Below are positions 1-7,969 of a DNA stretch of 64,000 bases, piece after piece. The translations under genes and the position numbers were made by a program. The notes beneath the pieces are model-generated. The model was not told the DNA's origin. It ran no database searches and worked only from the letters and a program-made list of their open reading frames with translations. Source of the DNA: Candidatus Wallbacteria bacterium (GTDB taxonomy: Bacteria > Muiribacteriota > UBA6191 > JACPRK01). Numbering within the stretch: position 1 is the stretch's first letter; every line of letters starts with the position of its first letter. Location: the NCBI GenBank assembly GCA_016213845.1, contig JACQZN010000122.1:1-64000 (forward strand), written 5' to 3'.

Positions 1-65
1 AAAGGGATAGAGGTAGCAGAGAACAGGAATTCGGGAATCGAACGGACAGGTTCAGTTTTCCGTTG

Positions 66-100
66 CCTGTTCCCGGTCCCCGGTTCCCTGTTCCCTGTTT
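66..100. repeat. Degenerate heptamer array (CCNGTYC-type)
   Basis: Five successive 7-base units vary around CCTGTTC/CCGGTTC between the window edge and the tRNA gene. No gene is visible in 1-209. This is the same class of 7-mer array as those at 29.98, 51.47, 51.57 and 53.30 kb. Confidence 0.6.
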
Positions 101-209
101 GTTTTTCCCCGACGCGCTCCTAGGGCGCGCCCCACGTCCGGCTTGTGCCCTCCTCGATGCCGATGGTAGGATGCCCCCCGCACGCCGCGCAGGCGGCGGA
201 GTTCCACCC

Positions 210-285
210 GGCCCCGTAGCTCAGGGGATAGAGCAGCGGTTTCCTAAACCGTTGGTCGCACGTTCGATTCGTGTCGGGGCCGCCA
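210..285 (+). tRNA. tRNA-Arg (anticodon CCT)
   Basis: A full cloverleaf can be folded by eye. The 7-bp acceptor pairs 210-216 with 275-281, the D stem is GCTC/GAGC, and the anticodon stem encloses the loop TTCCTAA with anticodon CCT at 243-245. The T arm has GTTCGATTC, the discriminator is G282 and CCA is encoded at 283-285. It reads the AGG arginine codon. A HAD phosphatase gene follows 93 bases downstream on the same strand. Confidence 0.95.
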
Positions 286-378
286 ATCGATTGCCACGCC
301 CGGGCGTCGGCCATGCCGAGCCCGGGCACGACCACCTCGAGGCCACGCCCCCTCGCAGGCGGCCCCCAAGGAGTGCGC

Positions 379-1161
379 ATGCTCTCGAGATCGACGCCCG
401 CCGCCCTGCTCGCGGCCCTCTGGCTCACCACCGTCCCGGCGACCGCCTTGGAGGGATTCTCGCCGGCCGTATCCAAGCGCCTCGATGCGCTCTTGGCCGG
501 CCCACCCGGAACGGCCGTATTCGACGCAGACCACACCCTCTGGGTGGACGACGTGGGCGAAGGCTTTTTCGAGTGGCTGGTCCGCACGGGCAGACTCCCT
601 CGGGTTGGCGGCACCGAGAACCCGTTCGAGGAGTACGTGCGCATCGAGAAATCCGACAAGCTTCGGGCCTACGGCATGGCGGTCACGCGCATGGCCGGGC
701 TGGCGGAAAGTGACGTGACCCGGTGGGCCGCCAGCTACTTCCGGGTCGTCTTCGCGCGGCGGGTCTACGCGGCCCAGCGAAACCTGATCCGCGCGCTCCA
801 GGGGAAGGGCTGGGACGTCTGGATCGTCAGCGCCTCCAACCGCTGGATTGTCCAGGCAGGAGCCCCCTACCTGGGGGTGGCGCCCTCCCGCGTCATCGGC
901 ATCGACCTGGTCGTGAGGGACGGCGTGCTCACCTCGGAGCTGGCCTACCCGGTCACGTGGGGCCTCGGGAAGGTGGCCGCCATCGAGCGCTTCATCGGCG
1001 CACGGCCGGACTTCGCTTCCGGCGACAGCCGCGGCGACCTGGAGATGATGGAAGAGGCCCGCCGTCTGGCGCTGCTGGTGGTGTATCCGAAGAAGTCCTC
1101 GCAGGCCGGGATGCGGGCAACAGCGCGCAGGCGAGGCTGGGCGACCCAGCGTCTGCCCTGA
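379..1161 (+). CDS. Secreted HAD-superfamily (phosphoserine-phosphatase-like) phosphatase
   Basis: A 260-residue protein with an N-terminal signal peptide (residues 1-23, hydrophobic core LLAALWLTTV). HAD motif I is FDADHTLW, with D49 as nucleophile and D51 as acid/base. Motif II lies in the WIVSAS segment (serine), and motif IV is GDSRGDLEMM near residues 216-225. The cap segment suits the SerB/haloacid dehalogenase group acting on small phosphomonoesters; the substrate is unknown. Start choice: the frame is open back into the tRNA, but AAGGAG at 368-373 sits 5 bases before ATG 379, so the longer reading is not used. It converges on the YfhO-like gene 39 bases downstream. Export would place it in the periplasm. 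Confidence 0.85.
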   Translation: MLSRSTPAALLAALWLTTVPATALEGFSPAVSKRLDALLAGPPGTAVFDADHTLWVDDVGEGFFEWLVRTGRLPRVGGTENPFEEYVRIEKSDKLRAYGMAVTRMAGLAESDVTRWAASYFRVVFARRVYAAQRNLIRALQGKGWDVWIVSASNRWIVQAGAPYLGVAPSRVIGIDLVVRDGVLTSELAYPVTWGLGKVAAIERFIGARPDFASGDSRGDLEMMEEARRLALLVVYPKKSSQAGMRATARRRGWATQRLP

Positions 1162-1200
1162 GCCCAGGGGCGCGAGCGAAAAGCGAGTAGCTTCGCAAAG

Positions 1201-3927
1201 CTACCCGGCAAGCTCCCGTCCGTCCCGGACACCCGCGAGTCCGCCGGGCCGGAGGCCGAAGCGATGCCAGGCAAGGGCGACGAGCACACCCGCAAGACAG
1301 AGCCAGGCGCCCAGGAGGAGATCGCGCTGCCAGCGAGTTCTGTAACCGACCTCCAGAACTCGCGAGCCCGCCCCGACTCGCACGCGCACGCGGCCCCAGT
1401 CGTCGGCAGCGACCCGTGCCTCCGCACCGTCGACCCACGCGCGCGTGAACGGCCGCGCCAGGAGATTGACGACGACGTCCACGTCCCGCGCCGGTCCCGC
1501 CAGTTCGACAGTCGCGCCCGCCCCGTGCATTCGAGCGGCGAGCGCGACAGGCGCCGGCCCGCCCTCGAGGAAGGCCATCGGGTCCGCACCGGGAAGCTCC
1601 CAGAGCGTCACGTGCCCGTCCCGTCCCAGAGTTCGTGCCTGCAGTTGGAGCTCGGGGGCCAGCCGCGCCAGCTCGGTCGGCGACGTGTTCACCCAGTCGA
1701 GTGGCGCCATCCGATCGAGATCGATCGCCTCCAGCTTGTCGTGCAAGAAGACCCAGCGAATGCCATAGGCCCGGGCAGCGCGGGTCGGGTCGGCGAGCAA
1801 CCTTGCATGCGCCCTTTGGTTCTCGGGCGTCGCGAAGACGAGCCAGTCGTAGCCCTTGTAGGAGTAGCGGCCGTAAGTAGTCGGCAGACCCTCCATCCAG
1901 GCCCACGGCGCATCGCGTTGCACCTCGCACTGCACTGCCAGGGTCAGCATTCGGAACCCGCCCGGCTCGCCCGGCACCGGCAGGGCGTGGCGCTCTGCGC
2001 GGCCGGTCAGCGGCGGATACGGCTGCGCGTAGTAACTGCGCAGGATCGACCTCGCCATGGCGCAGTGATAGAGCATCAGAAGTGCGGTGGCGACGAAGAC
2101 TGCGCCTCGGAAGCGCCGGTTGGCGGCTCCAAGTCCGCGCTCCCAGACCAGCGCGCCCGCCACCGGGAGCAGCAGGTGGAGTTGCATCAGGAACTTGAAG
2201 GGCTCCCGGAACTTCTCCAGGATCGGCAGCGCCGACATCCATTGCCAGATCAGCCCTTGCCTGCCGAGCGCGCAGAGAAACACGACCATCGCCGTCAGCG
2301 ACCAGACGTTTGCCGTCGCAAAGCCTCCAGGCGACCGCAGCGCGAGGAGGGAGCTCGCGACCAGCGCCAGTGCCGCCAGCCCCGGAATTGCCAGGATCGT
2401 GCCGCAGTAGTAGAAGTGGCCCATCAACTCCCGGTGAACGTTGCCCCAGTTGTTCGGGTGGCGCGCCGATGCCAGCGGGTACGGAAGGGCCAGCGCTGTC
2501 AGACCGACGAAGATGCCGCCGCCCGTTCCGCCTCGCCGGACCATCGCCTGGGCCAGCTCCAGCTGGGGAGCCAGGAGTGGCGCGGCGAGCCCGCAGGCGA
2601 TGAGCGCCGCGGCGGCCAACGGCACCAGCCGGGTCGGCCCCACGCGGCCTGACGCCAGCGGCACCGCGATGGCGAACAGGAAGGCCAAGAGCGAGTAGAA
2701 CCAGAACTGGACATTCCCGGCGTGGAAGAAGACTCCGATGGTCATCCCGGTAGCGACGGTCCAGCGCCAGCCGGGCCTGCCTCGGGCGAATCGCTCCGCC
2801 GAGACGAGCAGCAGGGGGAAGAAGAAGGCCACCGGAGCCACGCCGATCCAGGAGCGGCCAAGGATCAGCATGATCCCGGAGAGCGCGTAGCTGACGGCGA
2901 GCGCCGCCGAGAGCGGCGGGGAGAGCCCGAGCCTGCTCCCCAGCCAGAACGTCGTGAGGACCGCCCCCGAGAGGTGGCCGATGCAGAAGATCTCCATCGT
3001 CCAGGCTTCACGGCCAAGGACCTTGGCGGCCAGCCACCAGCTGGCCAGCGCCGGCGGATAGCTGATGGCGTAGTTGCCGGTGTCGAAGGTGGGCGCGCCA
3101 AGCAGGACGTGAGGGTTGAACCAGGGCCATCGCCCCGAGGCCAGCGTCTCTCCGGCCAGCGAAAGATTGGGCAGGAACTGCACGAAGTTGTCGTCCTGGA
3201 GGAAGTAGAGCGGCTGGCGCCACTCCAGGAGCGCGAGGCCCGCCAGAACCGTAAGGAGCGCGGCCGCCAGCCAGCATCGCCCGGATGCCTCTGCGCCGGC
3301 CGCCGGTCGCTCTTCCCCCGAGATCGCGAGCAGCAGCTCCCGGGCGCGCGGAGACTGCCACAGCCCCCTCGCCACCAGGCCCGCAATCGCCGTCAGCACG
3401 AAGACCGCCAGCGGCCAGAGCAGGAGCCCGCCCCCGACCGAGCCCCACGGAGGCCAGTTGAGGAGATAGCGTGCCGGGTCGAGCACGCCGGCACCCGGAG
3501 TGCCTTCTGGTCCCTGGAGCACCGCCTGCCCCTCTCCTGCCCGGCGCCACGCGGCCAGCTCCTCCTGGCGCACCGAGCGAACCGGCCCGTCGCGCACTCT
3601 CCACTCGACGGACTCGACGGCGTCGATGACGTCGCTGGATGCCCTCAGTCTAAATGATCGCACCCACCACGCCGCCCGCAGCTCCCTGGCCCCATTGACT
3701 GCAACCATGGGCCGCCACCGGCCCGATACGGTTTGCCCCTCGACCTGCAGGCCCGCCGCCTCACCGCCCCCCTTCATCACGACCCGCACCGAAAGCGCGT
3801 GGTCCCCCCCCTCGTCCAGAAAATAGACCGCCGCCAGCTCCGAGGCTATCGCCCCCACCAGGACCGCCGCCGCCAGGCTCAACACCCGGACCGCAGGCCG
3901 GACCCGCCCGTCAGTCACAGGAGCCAA
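1201..3927 (-). CDS. YfhO-family multi-pass membrane protein
   Basis: A 908-residue integral membrane protein with a YfhO-type (PF09586) layout. There is one N-terminal helix (residues 14-36), a soluble segment, then about a dozen helices between residues 165 and 640, and a C-terminal extracytoplasmic domain ending in a last helix near 880. The segment WFNPHVLLGAPTFDTGNY with the preceding YFLQDDNFVQFLPN is typical of the first loop of this family, which is related to GT-C glycosyltransferases. Family members are linked to cell-surface polymer glycosylation; the exact substrate here is not visible. The start is TTG 3927 (no clear Shine-Dalgarno) or GTG 3918. It is divergent from the sugar-phosphate transferase gene at 4022, which fits a cell-envelope role. 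Confidence 0.75.
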   Translation of the reverse strand: MAPVTDGRVRPAVRVLSLAAAVLVGAIASELAAVYFLDEGGDHALSVRVVMKGGGEAAGLQVEGQTVSGRWRPMVAVNGARELRAAWWVRSFRLRASSDVIDAVESVEWRVRDGPVRSVRQEELAAWRRAGEGQAVLQGPEGTPGAGVLDPARYLLNWPPWGSVGGGLLLWPLAVFVLTAIAGLVARGLWQSPRARELLLAISGEERPAAGAEASGRCWLAAALLTVLAGLALLEWRQPLYFLQDDNFVQFLPNLSLAGETLASGRWPWFNPHVLLGAPTFDTGNYAISYPPALASWWLAAKVLGREAWTMEIFCIGHLSGAVLTTFWLGSRLGLSPPLSAALAVSYALSGIMLILGRSWIGVAPVAFFFPLLLVSAERFARGRPGWRWTVATGMTIGVFFHAGNVQFWFYSLLAFLFAIAVPLASGRVGPTRLVPLAAAALIACGLAAPLLAPQLELAQAMVRRGGTGGGIFVGLTALALPYPLASARHPNNWGNVHRELMGHFYYCGTILAIPGLAALALVASSLLALRSPGGFATANVWSLTAMVVFLCALGRQGLIWQWMSALPILEKFREPFKFLMQLHLLLPVAGALVWERGLGAANRRFRGAVFVATALLMLYHCAMARSILRSYYAQPYPPLTGRAERHALPVPGEPGGFRMLTLAVQCEVQRDAPWAWMEGLPTTYGRYSYKGYDWLVFATPENQRAHARLLADPTRAARAYGIRWVFLHDKLEAIDLDRMAPLDWVNTSPTELARLAPELQLQARTLGRDGHVTLWELPGADPMAFLEGGPAPVALAARMHGAGATVELAGPARDVDVVVNLLARPFTRAWVDGAEARVAADDWGRVRVRVGAGSRVLEVGYRTRWQRDLLLGAWLCLAGVLVALAWHRFGLRPGGLAGVRDGRELAG

Positions 3928-4003
3928 CCGCTGCTTCGCCTCCGCTCACGCCGCCAGGATACCCCACTCACCGTTGCGCTACCCGGAGCGCGCTACGCCG
4001 TGC

Positions 4004-4009
4004 TAGAAT
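4004..4009 (+). promoter_or_regulatory. Candidate -10 box of the 4022-6838 gene set
   Basis: TAGAAT lies 12 bases before ATG 4022, so a transcript would start near 4016 with a very short leader and no Shine-Dalgarno. No good -35 box is visible at the usual distance. Confidence 0.35.
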
Positions 4010-4021
4010 CCCGCCTCCCGG

Positions 4022-5410
4022 ATGACGCAACGCACCTTCAAGTCGCTCAAGATCCTCCTCGACCTGGCCGACATCCCGGCCATCTATCTCGGGCTGCTGG
4101 CCAGCTTCTACCTGCGGTTCCATTCGGGCCTTTTCGACGTCGAGAAGGGCATCCCCCCGATCGCGGCCTACCAGCGCACCTTCTTCGGGATCGCCTGCCT
4201 CTGGTACCTGCTCTTCTGGCTCGAGGGCGTCTACGCCATGCGCGGACGCTTCACGCTCGACCAGTTCTTCCGCGTCGTCAAGACCGTCTTCATGGCCAGC
4301 GTCCTCTTGCTGGCCACCGTCTTCTTCTTCCGCTCCTTCGCCTACTCCCGCCTCACCGTCGTTCTCGGCCTCTCCGTCACGACCGTCCTCCTGGCGATCT
4401 TCCACGCCTTCAAGCGTCACCTCCTCTTCCACCTCCACCAGCGCGGACTGGGCGTGCGCCGCGCCGTCATCCTGGGCGCCGGCGACTCCGTGCGGACCTG
4501 CTTCGACCGCATCAGCAGAAACCCGGAGCTCGGCATCCAGGTCGTCGGCTCCCTGACCGAAGCCGAGGAGGCCGTCGCCGGCTGCCCCCGACTGGGCTCG
4601 CCTGCCTCCATCCGCCAGGTGCTCCTCGATCACGGGGTCGAGGACGTCTTCGTCGCCTGGCCCGAGTTCAGCGCCAAGCGCGTCATGGAGCTCATCCAGA
4701 CCGCCGACATGGCCGGCGTCACCTTCCGCGTCATCCCGGACGTCTACAGCATCATTGCCAGCAGCGTCCACCTGGGCGAGATGGCCGGCCTCCCCGTCAT
4801 CAACATCGGCCTGCTCCCCATCCACGGCTTCCAGGGGACCTTGAAGCACGCGCTCGACTTCGTCCTGTCTCTGGCCGGTCTCATCGCCGTAGCCCCCCTG
4901 CTTGCACTGGTTGCCCTGCTCATCCGCCTCGAGAGCCGCGGGTCCATCATCTATCGCCAGGAGCGCGTCGGACTGGACGGTCGCACCTTCACCATCTACA
5001 AAATGCGCAGCATGCGCGAGGACGCCGAGGTGCAGACCGGGCCCGTCTGGGCCTCCAAGAGGGACCCCCGCGCCACACGCGTCGGCGCCTTCATCCGCAA
5101 GTACTCCATCGACGAGCTTCCCCAGCTCTACAACGTCCTGCGGGGCGACATGAGCCTGGTCGGCCCGCGCCCCGAGCGGCCCGTCTTCGTCGACCAGTTC
5201 AAGAGCCAGATCCCCGACTACATGCAGCGCCACCGCGTGCGCACCGGCATCACCGGCTGGGCCCAGATCAACGGCCTGCGCGGCGAGTGCAGCATCGAGG
5301 AGCGCACCAAGTACGACATCTGGTACATCGAGAACTGGTCCTTCTTCCTCGACCTCGAGATCCTCCTCAAAACGATCTGGGTCTGCCTCTTCAAGCCCGA
5401 AGGATCCTGA
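4022..5410 (+). CDS. Polyprenyl-phosphate sugar phosphotransferase (WcaJ/EpsY-type)
   Basis: A 462-residue enzyme that starts exopolysaccharide repeat units by moving a sugar phosphate from a UDP-sugar to undecaprenyl phosphate at the inner membrane. Four N-terminal helices (residues 10-130) are followed by a Rossmann-like domain (VILGAGDSVRTC near 153), a further membrane segment near 275-305, and the conserved catalytic C-terminal half. That half shows IIYRQERVGLDGR, FTIYKMRSMRED, DELPQLYNVLRGDMSLVGPR and TGITGWAQINGLRGE. Length and order match the family. The sugar specificity cannot be read. Its stop overlaps the next ATG by one base, so the two are co-translated. Confidence 0.92.
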   Translation: MTQRTFKSLKILLDLADIPAIYLGLLASFYLRFHSGLFDVEKGIPPIAAYQRTFFGIACLWYLLFWLEGVYAMRGRFTLDQFFRVVKTVFMASVLLLATVFFFRSFAYSRLTVVLGLSVTTVLLAIFHAFKRHLLFHLHQRGLGVRRAVILGAGDSVRTCFDRISRNPELGIQVVGSLTEAEEAVAGCPRLGSPASIRQVLLDHGVEDVFVAWPEFSAKRVMELIQTADMAGVTFRVIPDVYSIIASSVHLGEMAGLPVINIGLLPIHGFQGTLKHALDFVLSLAGLIAVAPLLALVALLIRLESRGSIIYRQERVGLDGRTFTIYKMRSMREDAEVQTGPVWASKRDPRATRVGAFIRKYSIDELPQLYNVLRGDMSLVGPRPERPVFVDQFKSQIPDYMQRHRVRTGITGWAQINGLRGECSIEERTKYDIWYIENWSFFLDLEILLKTIWVCLFKPEGS

Positions 5411-6186
5411 TGCTCATGCCTCGGGCCACGGTGTGGGTTCTCGAAGGGGAGGCCGGCGAAGCCTCCGAGGCCCTCGAGCGGGCCGGCCATCGCGTGCTGG
5501 CCCCGAGCATGCTCCCCGGCCGGCAGAAGCCCCAGGTCCTGGTGGCCGACATGGCGCATCTAGGAGTCTCGGGCATCCAGCAGGTCCGCGAAGCCACAGC
5601 GCGCCAGCCGGAACTGGTCCCCATTCTCCTCCACGTCTGGGAAGCGCATCTGGCTCGCGACGTCGCCGGTGCCGACGGAACTCGGCTCTTCCTCGATCCG
5701 GTGTCCACCGACCTGCTGGTGGCCGAGGTCGACGGGCTGGCCGAGGCGATGACGAGACCCAACACGCCACCCGCGGACGGGGCCGGCCGAAAGCTGATCG
5801 CCGATCTCCCCTCCATCCCGGAGCTGGTGCAGCCGCTGGTCGCCTACCTGGTGCGCGAGTGCCGGGAGGCCGGCCTGCCGGACGCGCTGCTCTCGACACC
5901 CGTGCCGCTGTGCCTGACGGAAGCCCTGGTCAACGCGGTGGCGCACGGCAACCTCGAAGTCGTCTCCCGCCGCGTGCGCCTCGAGGCGCGCGTAAGCTCC
6001 GGCAGCTTCTGGTGCACCGTCACCGACGAGGGCGAGGGCTTCGATCCGGCGCGAGTGCCCTCGCCGACCGACGACGAGAACCTCTTGCGAGATCACGGGC
6101 GCGGCCTCTTCCTGATCCGCCACTTCATGGACGAGGTCACGTTCAACGCTCGCGGCAACGCCATCACGATGAGCAAGCGAGCCTGA
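5410..6186 (+). CDS. RsbW-like serine kinase / anti-sigma factor with receiver-like N-terminus
   Basis: A 258-residue protein. The C-terminal half (about 125-258) is a GHKL ATPase of the RsbW/SpoIIAB type (HATPase_c_2). It has an N box EALVNAVAHG, a G1 box DEGEGFD and a G2 box GRGLFLIRHF, and ends without a phospho-accepting histidine. The N-terminal 115 residues look like a degenerate receiver fold (VWVLEGEAGEAS, QVLVADMAHLGVSGIQQV) in which the usual acidic pocket is not obvious. Such proteins phosphorylate STAS-domain antagonists or hold sigma factors. No STAS partner lies next to it. The start overlaps the stop of the sugar transferase (TGATG); ATG 5416 is an alternative. The context suggests control of envelope polysaccharide synthesis, which is inference. 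Confidence 0.8.
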   Translation: MLMPRATVWVLEGEAGEASEALERAGHRVLAPSMLPGRQKPQVLVADMAHLGVSGIQQVREATARQPELVPILLHVWEAHLARDVAGADGTRLFLDPVSTDLLVAEVDGLAEAMTRPNTPPADGAGRKLIADLPSIPELVQPLVAYLVRECREAGLPDALLSTPVPLCLTEALVNAVAHGNLEVVSRRVRLEARVSSGSFWCTVTDEGEGFDPARVPSPTDDENLLRDHGRGLFLIRHFMDEVTFNARGNAITMSKRA

Positions 6187-6214
6187 AGCGCTCCCGGCGA
6201 TCCCACTGAGAGCC

Positions 6215-6838
6215 GTGAAACGCCTCTACCTGCGCCACGAAAAACTCTGGCTCGCGCTGGCTGGTCTGGCCGAGTACCTCCTGGGCTACTTCGGAGCCAA
6301 CTCCTTCACGGTCGGCCGCCAGGCCGCAACGCTCGATACGGATCTGGACCGGATGATCCCGTTCGTTGTCCCGTGGGTCTTCGTCTACAGCCTGGCCTAC
6401 CCGCTCTGTTTCACGCCGGCAATCTTCGTGGCCGACCCCAGGCGATGCCGCACGGTGTTCGTCGCCTTCACGCTGGCGATGGCAATGGGCGTTACCACGT
6501 TCATCGCCTTCCCCGTTGTGATGCCACGCCCACCACTGCCCGAGCACGCAACGGGGGGGTGGCTACTGGCGCTCACCTGGAGCCTCGACAAGCCTTACAA
6601 CTGTTTCCCCAGCCTGCACGTCGCCCTCGACAGTCTCGCCGCGCTGGCCATCTATCCGTCCAACCCGAGGGCCGGACTGGCTGTTGGAATCGTTGCTGCC
6701 CTGATCAGCCTGTCGACGATGTTCGTCAAGCAGCATTACTGGCTGGACGTGGTCAGCGGATTCGCGGTGGCCGTGATTGCCGTGCGCGCGGCGAACTCAC
6801 GCGTGCTGCGACGGTGCGTGCGCGCAAGGGCGCTCTAG
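6215..6838 (+). CDS. PAP2-family membrane phosphatase / lipid phosphotransferase
   Basis: A 207-residue protein with about six membrane helices. PAP2 motif C2 is CFPSLHVA near residues 129-136 and C3 is KQHYWLDVVSG near 170-180, giving the two catalytic histidines. Motif C1 is weak (MPRPPLPE), as in the inositolphosphotransferase-like branch (PAP2_3). The likely role is hydrolysis or transfer on lipid phosphates at the membrane, possibly undecaprenyl-diphosphate recycling or phospholipid remodelling. The start is GTG 6215, 28 bases after the kinase stop and in the same direction, so it probably belongs to the same transcription unit. Confidence 0.82.
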   Translation: MKRLYLRHEKLWLALAGLAEYLLGYFGANSFTVGRQAATLDTDLDRMIPFVVPWVFVYSLAYPLCFTPAIFVADPRRCRTVFVAFTLAMAMGVTTFIAFPVVMPRPPLPEHATGGWLLALTWSLDKPYNCFPSLHVALDSLAALAIYPSNPRAGLAVGIVAALISLSTMFVKQHYWLDVVSGFAVAVIAVRAANSRVLRRCVRARAL

Positions 6839-6853
6839 CGCCGATTGCCGGGC

Positions 6854-7384
6854 CTACCGGCCCCCCATGAACCGGGAGAGGAGCCTCGAGATGATCCCCT
6901 CCCGCTCCTTGGCCTCCTTCAGCGCCTGGAGGCTGTCCTGCAACTTTCGAACGTCCATCAGCGCCGAATCGTGGCCGGGCGGCAGGGTCCCGTCCGGGTA
7001 CTGCGGCGCTTCCGGGTTCGTGAGGGCTGCGTCGAGGGTCTCGGCCACCAGCTTCAGCACTCGCTTCTGCGCGAGCGGCGGGTGCTCGCAGAACTCCCGG
7101 AACGCCAGCTTCAATGTCGAGAGGTTGAGCGAGGCCTCCGCTTGGATGAGCGCCGAAGCGAGATGGTGCCCGACGCCACGGCCCCGATCCGCGCGGCCGG
7201 TCAACATCCCGCGGCCGGTCTCGTAGTCGATTACCAGGTCCGGGTCGAGGAGCAGCTGGTAACGGACGACCTTCCCCGTGCCGTCCTGCCAGAGAGCCAG
7301 ATCACAACTGTCGCCCTGGAACCAGCGCTTCCGCAGCCCCGGATAGTCCTGCCGGATGTGTTTCTGACTGATCTCGTCTGGCAT
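6854..7384 (-). CDS. Protein of unknown function (176 aa)
   Basis: A soluble, charged protein beginning MPDEISQKHIRQDYPGLRKR. It is not recognised. Visible features are an aromatic-rich N-terminus (YPGLRKRWFQ), a likely beta segment around YQLLLDPDLVIDYETGRG and a helical C-terminal half rich in Leu/Glu/Lys. There is no signal peptide or membrane segment. The frame is open upstream to 7846, but that part is antisense to the DUF2934 gene and low in complexity, so ATG 7384 is taken. It converges with the PAP2 gene and is divergent from the DUF2934 gene. Confidence 0.65.
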   Translation of the reverse strand: MPDEISQKHIRQDYPGLRKRWFQGDSCDLALWQDGTGKVVRYQLLLDPDLVIDYETGRGMLTGRADRGRGVGHHLASALIQAEASLNLSTLKLAFREFCEHPPLAQKRVLKLVAETLDAALTNPEAPQYPDGTLPPGHDSALMDVRKLQDSLQALKEAKEREGIISRLLSRFMGGR

Positions 7385-7497
7385 TCGAGGTCCCCCCTGC
7401 CAGAGAGTGCCAGACAGCGCCGGCTGGCGCAAGAGCCGCCCCCCCCGCTCCCGAGGCGCGCCCCTGGCCGTTTGGGAGGCATTCCCAACCAGAATGC

Positions 7498-7526
7498 TTG
7501 ATTCCGCCCGGCTTTTGAGGCATAAT
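7498..7526 (+). promoter_or_regulatory. Sigma-70-type promoter of the DUF2934 gene
   Basis: TTGATT (7498-7503) and CATAAT (7521-7526) are separated by exactly 17 bases. Transcription would start near 7533, leaving a leader of about 47 bases that holds AGGAGG at 7567-7572. Confidence 0.55.
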
Positions 7527-7579
7527 GCCGCCGACTCGCAGTACCCAAACTGATATTCGAAACACAAGGAGGCCGAATC

Positions 7580-7906
7580 ATGGCCAAGATCAGCAAGTCC
7601 AAGACGACAACTCCCGCCAAGGGCAACGGCGGAAAGGTCACTCAGCCGAAGGCCGTTGCGGCGCCGAAGACGATTGCAGCACCGAAGGCGGTTGCAGCAC
7701 CGAAGAAGGACGCCCCCAAGGCCGCAGCCAAGGCTGCTGCCGCGACGGCGCCGGCCGCCGCGCCGGTCGAGACACGTGAGACCCGCGACGCCATTGCGCG
7801 CCGCGCCTTCGAGTACTTCCAGGCCCGCGGCTGCCAGCCCGGACACGAGCTGGAGGACTGGCTCATGGCCGAGCGAGAAATCCTCGCCAGGCAGCCCAGA
7901 CAGTAA
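7580..7906 (+). CDS. DUF2934-domain protein with Ala/Lys/Pro-rich basic N-terminus
   Basis: A 108-residue protein with two parts. Residues 1-62 are a low-complexity Lys/Ala/Pro tract with near-repeats of KAVAAPK, resembling histone-H1-like tails. Residues 66-104 are a DUF2934 domain (IARRAFEYFQARGCQPGHEL, then EDWLMAEREIL). DUF2934 is a short helical domain common in Acidobacteria and proteobacteria with no assigned biochemistry. The basic tail suggests nucleic-acid or polyanion binding, which is inference. AGGAGG lies 7 bases before ATG 7580. A good rho-independent terminator follows at 7930. Confidence 0.85.
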   Translation: MAKISKSKTTTPAKGNGGKVTQPKAVAAPKTIAAPKAVAAPKKDAPKAAAKAAAATAPAAAPVETRETRDAIARRAFEYFQARGCQPGHELEDWLMAEREILARQPRQ

Positions 7907-7929
7907 CGCGCCCAGGCATTCCCAGGAAG

Positions 7930-7958
7930 CCGGCTCCGACTGCAGGAGCCGGTTTTTT
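7930..7958. terminator. Rho-independent terminator between convergent genes
   Basis: A perfect 8-bp stem CCGGCTCC/GGAGCCGG encloses the loop GACTGCA and is followed by six T on the plus strand. It ends the DUF2934 transcript and lies just beyond the aminotransferase stop. Confidence 0.85.
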
Positions 7959-7969
7959 CGTCTTCGGCC

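Noticed and set aside
271..378. Upstream extension of the HAD phosphatase
   Set aside because: It begins inside the tRNA-Arg gene and lacks a ribosome site; ATG 379 with AAGGAG and signal peptide is better.
1187..1204. Hairpin GTAGCTT/AAGCTAC between the HAD and YfhO genes as a terminator
   Set aside because: The stem is only 7 bp with no T run on either strand; not reported as a terminator.
7400..7846. N-terminal extension of the unknown protein at 6854
   Set aside because: It is antisense to the DUF2934 gene and translates to low-complexity Arg/Gly sequence.
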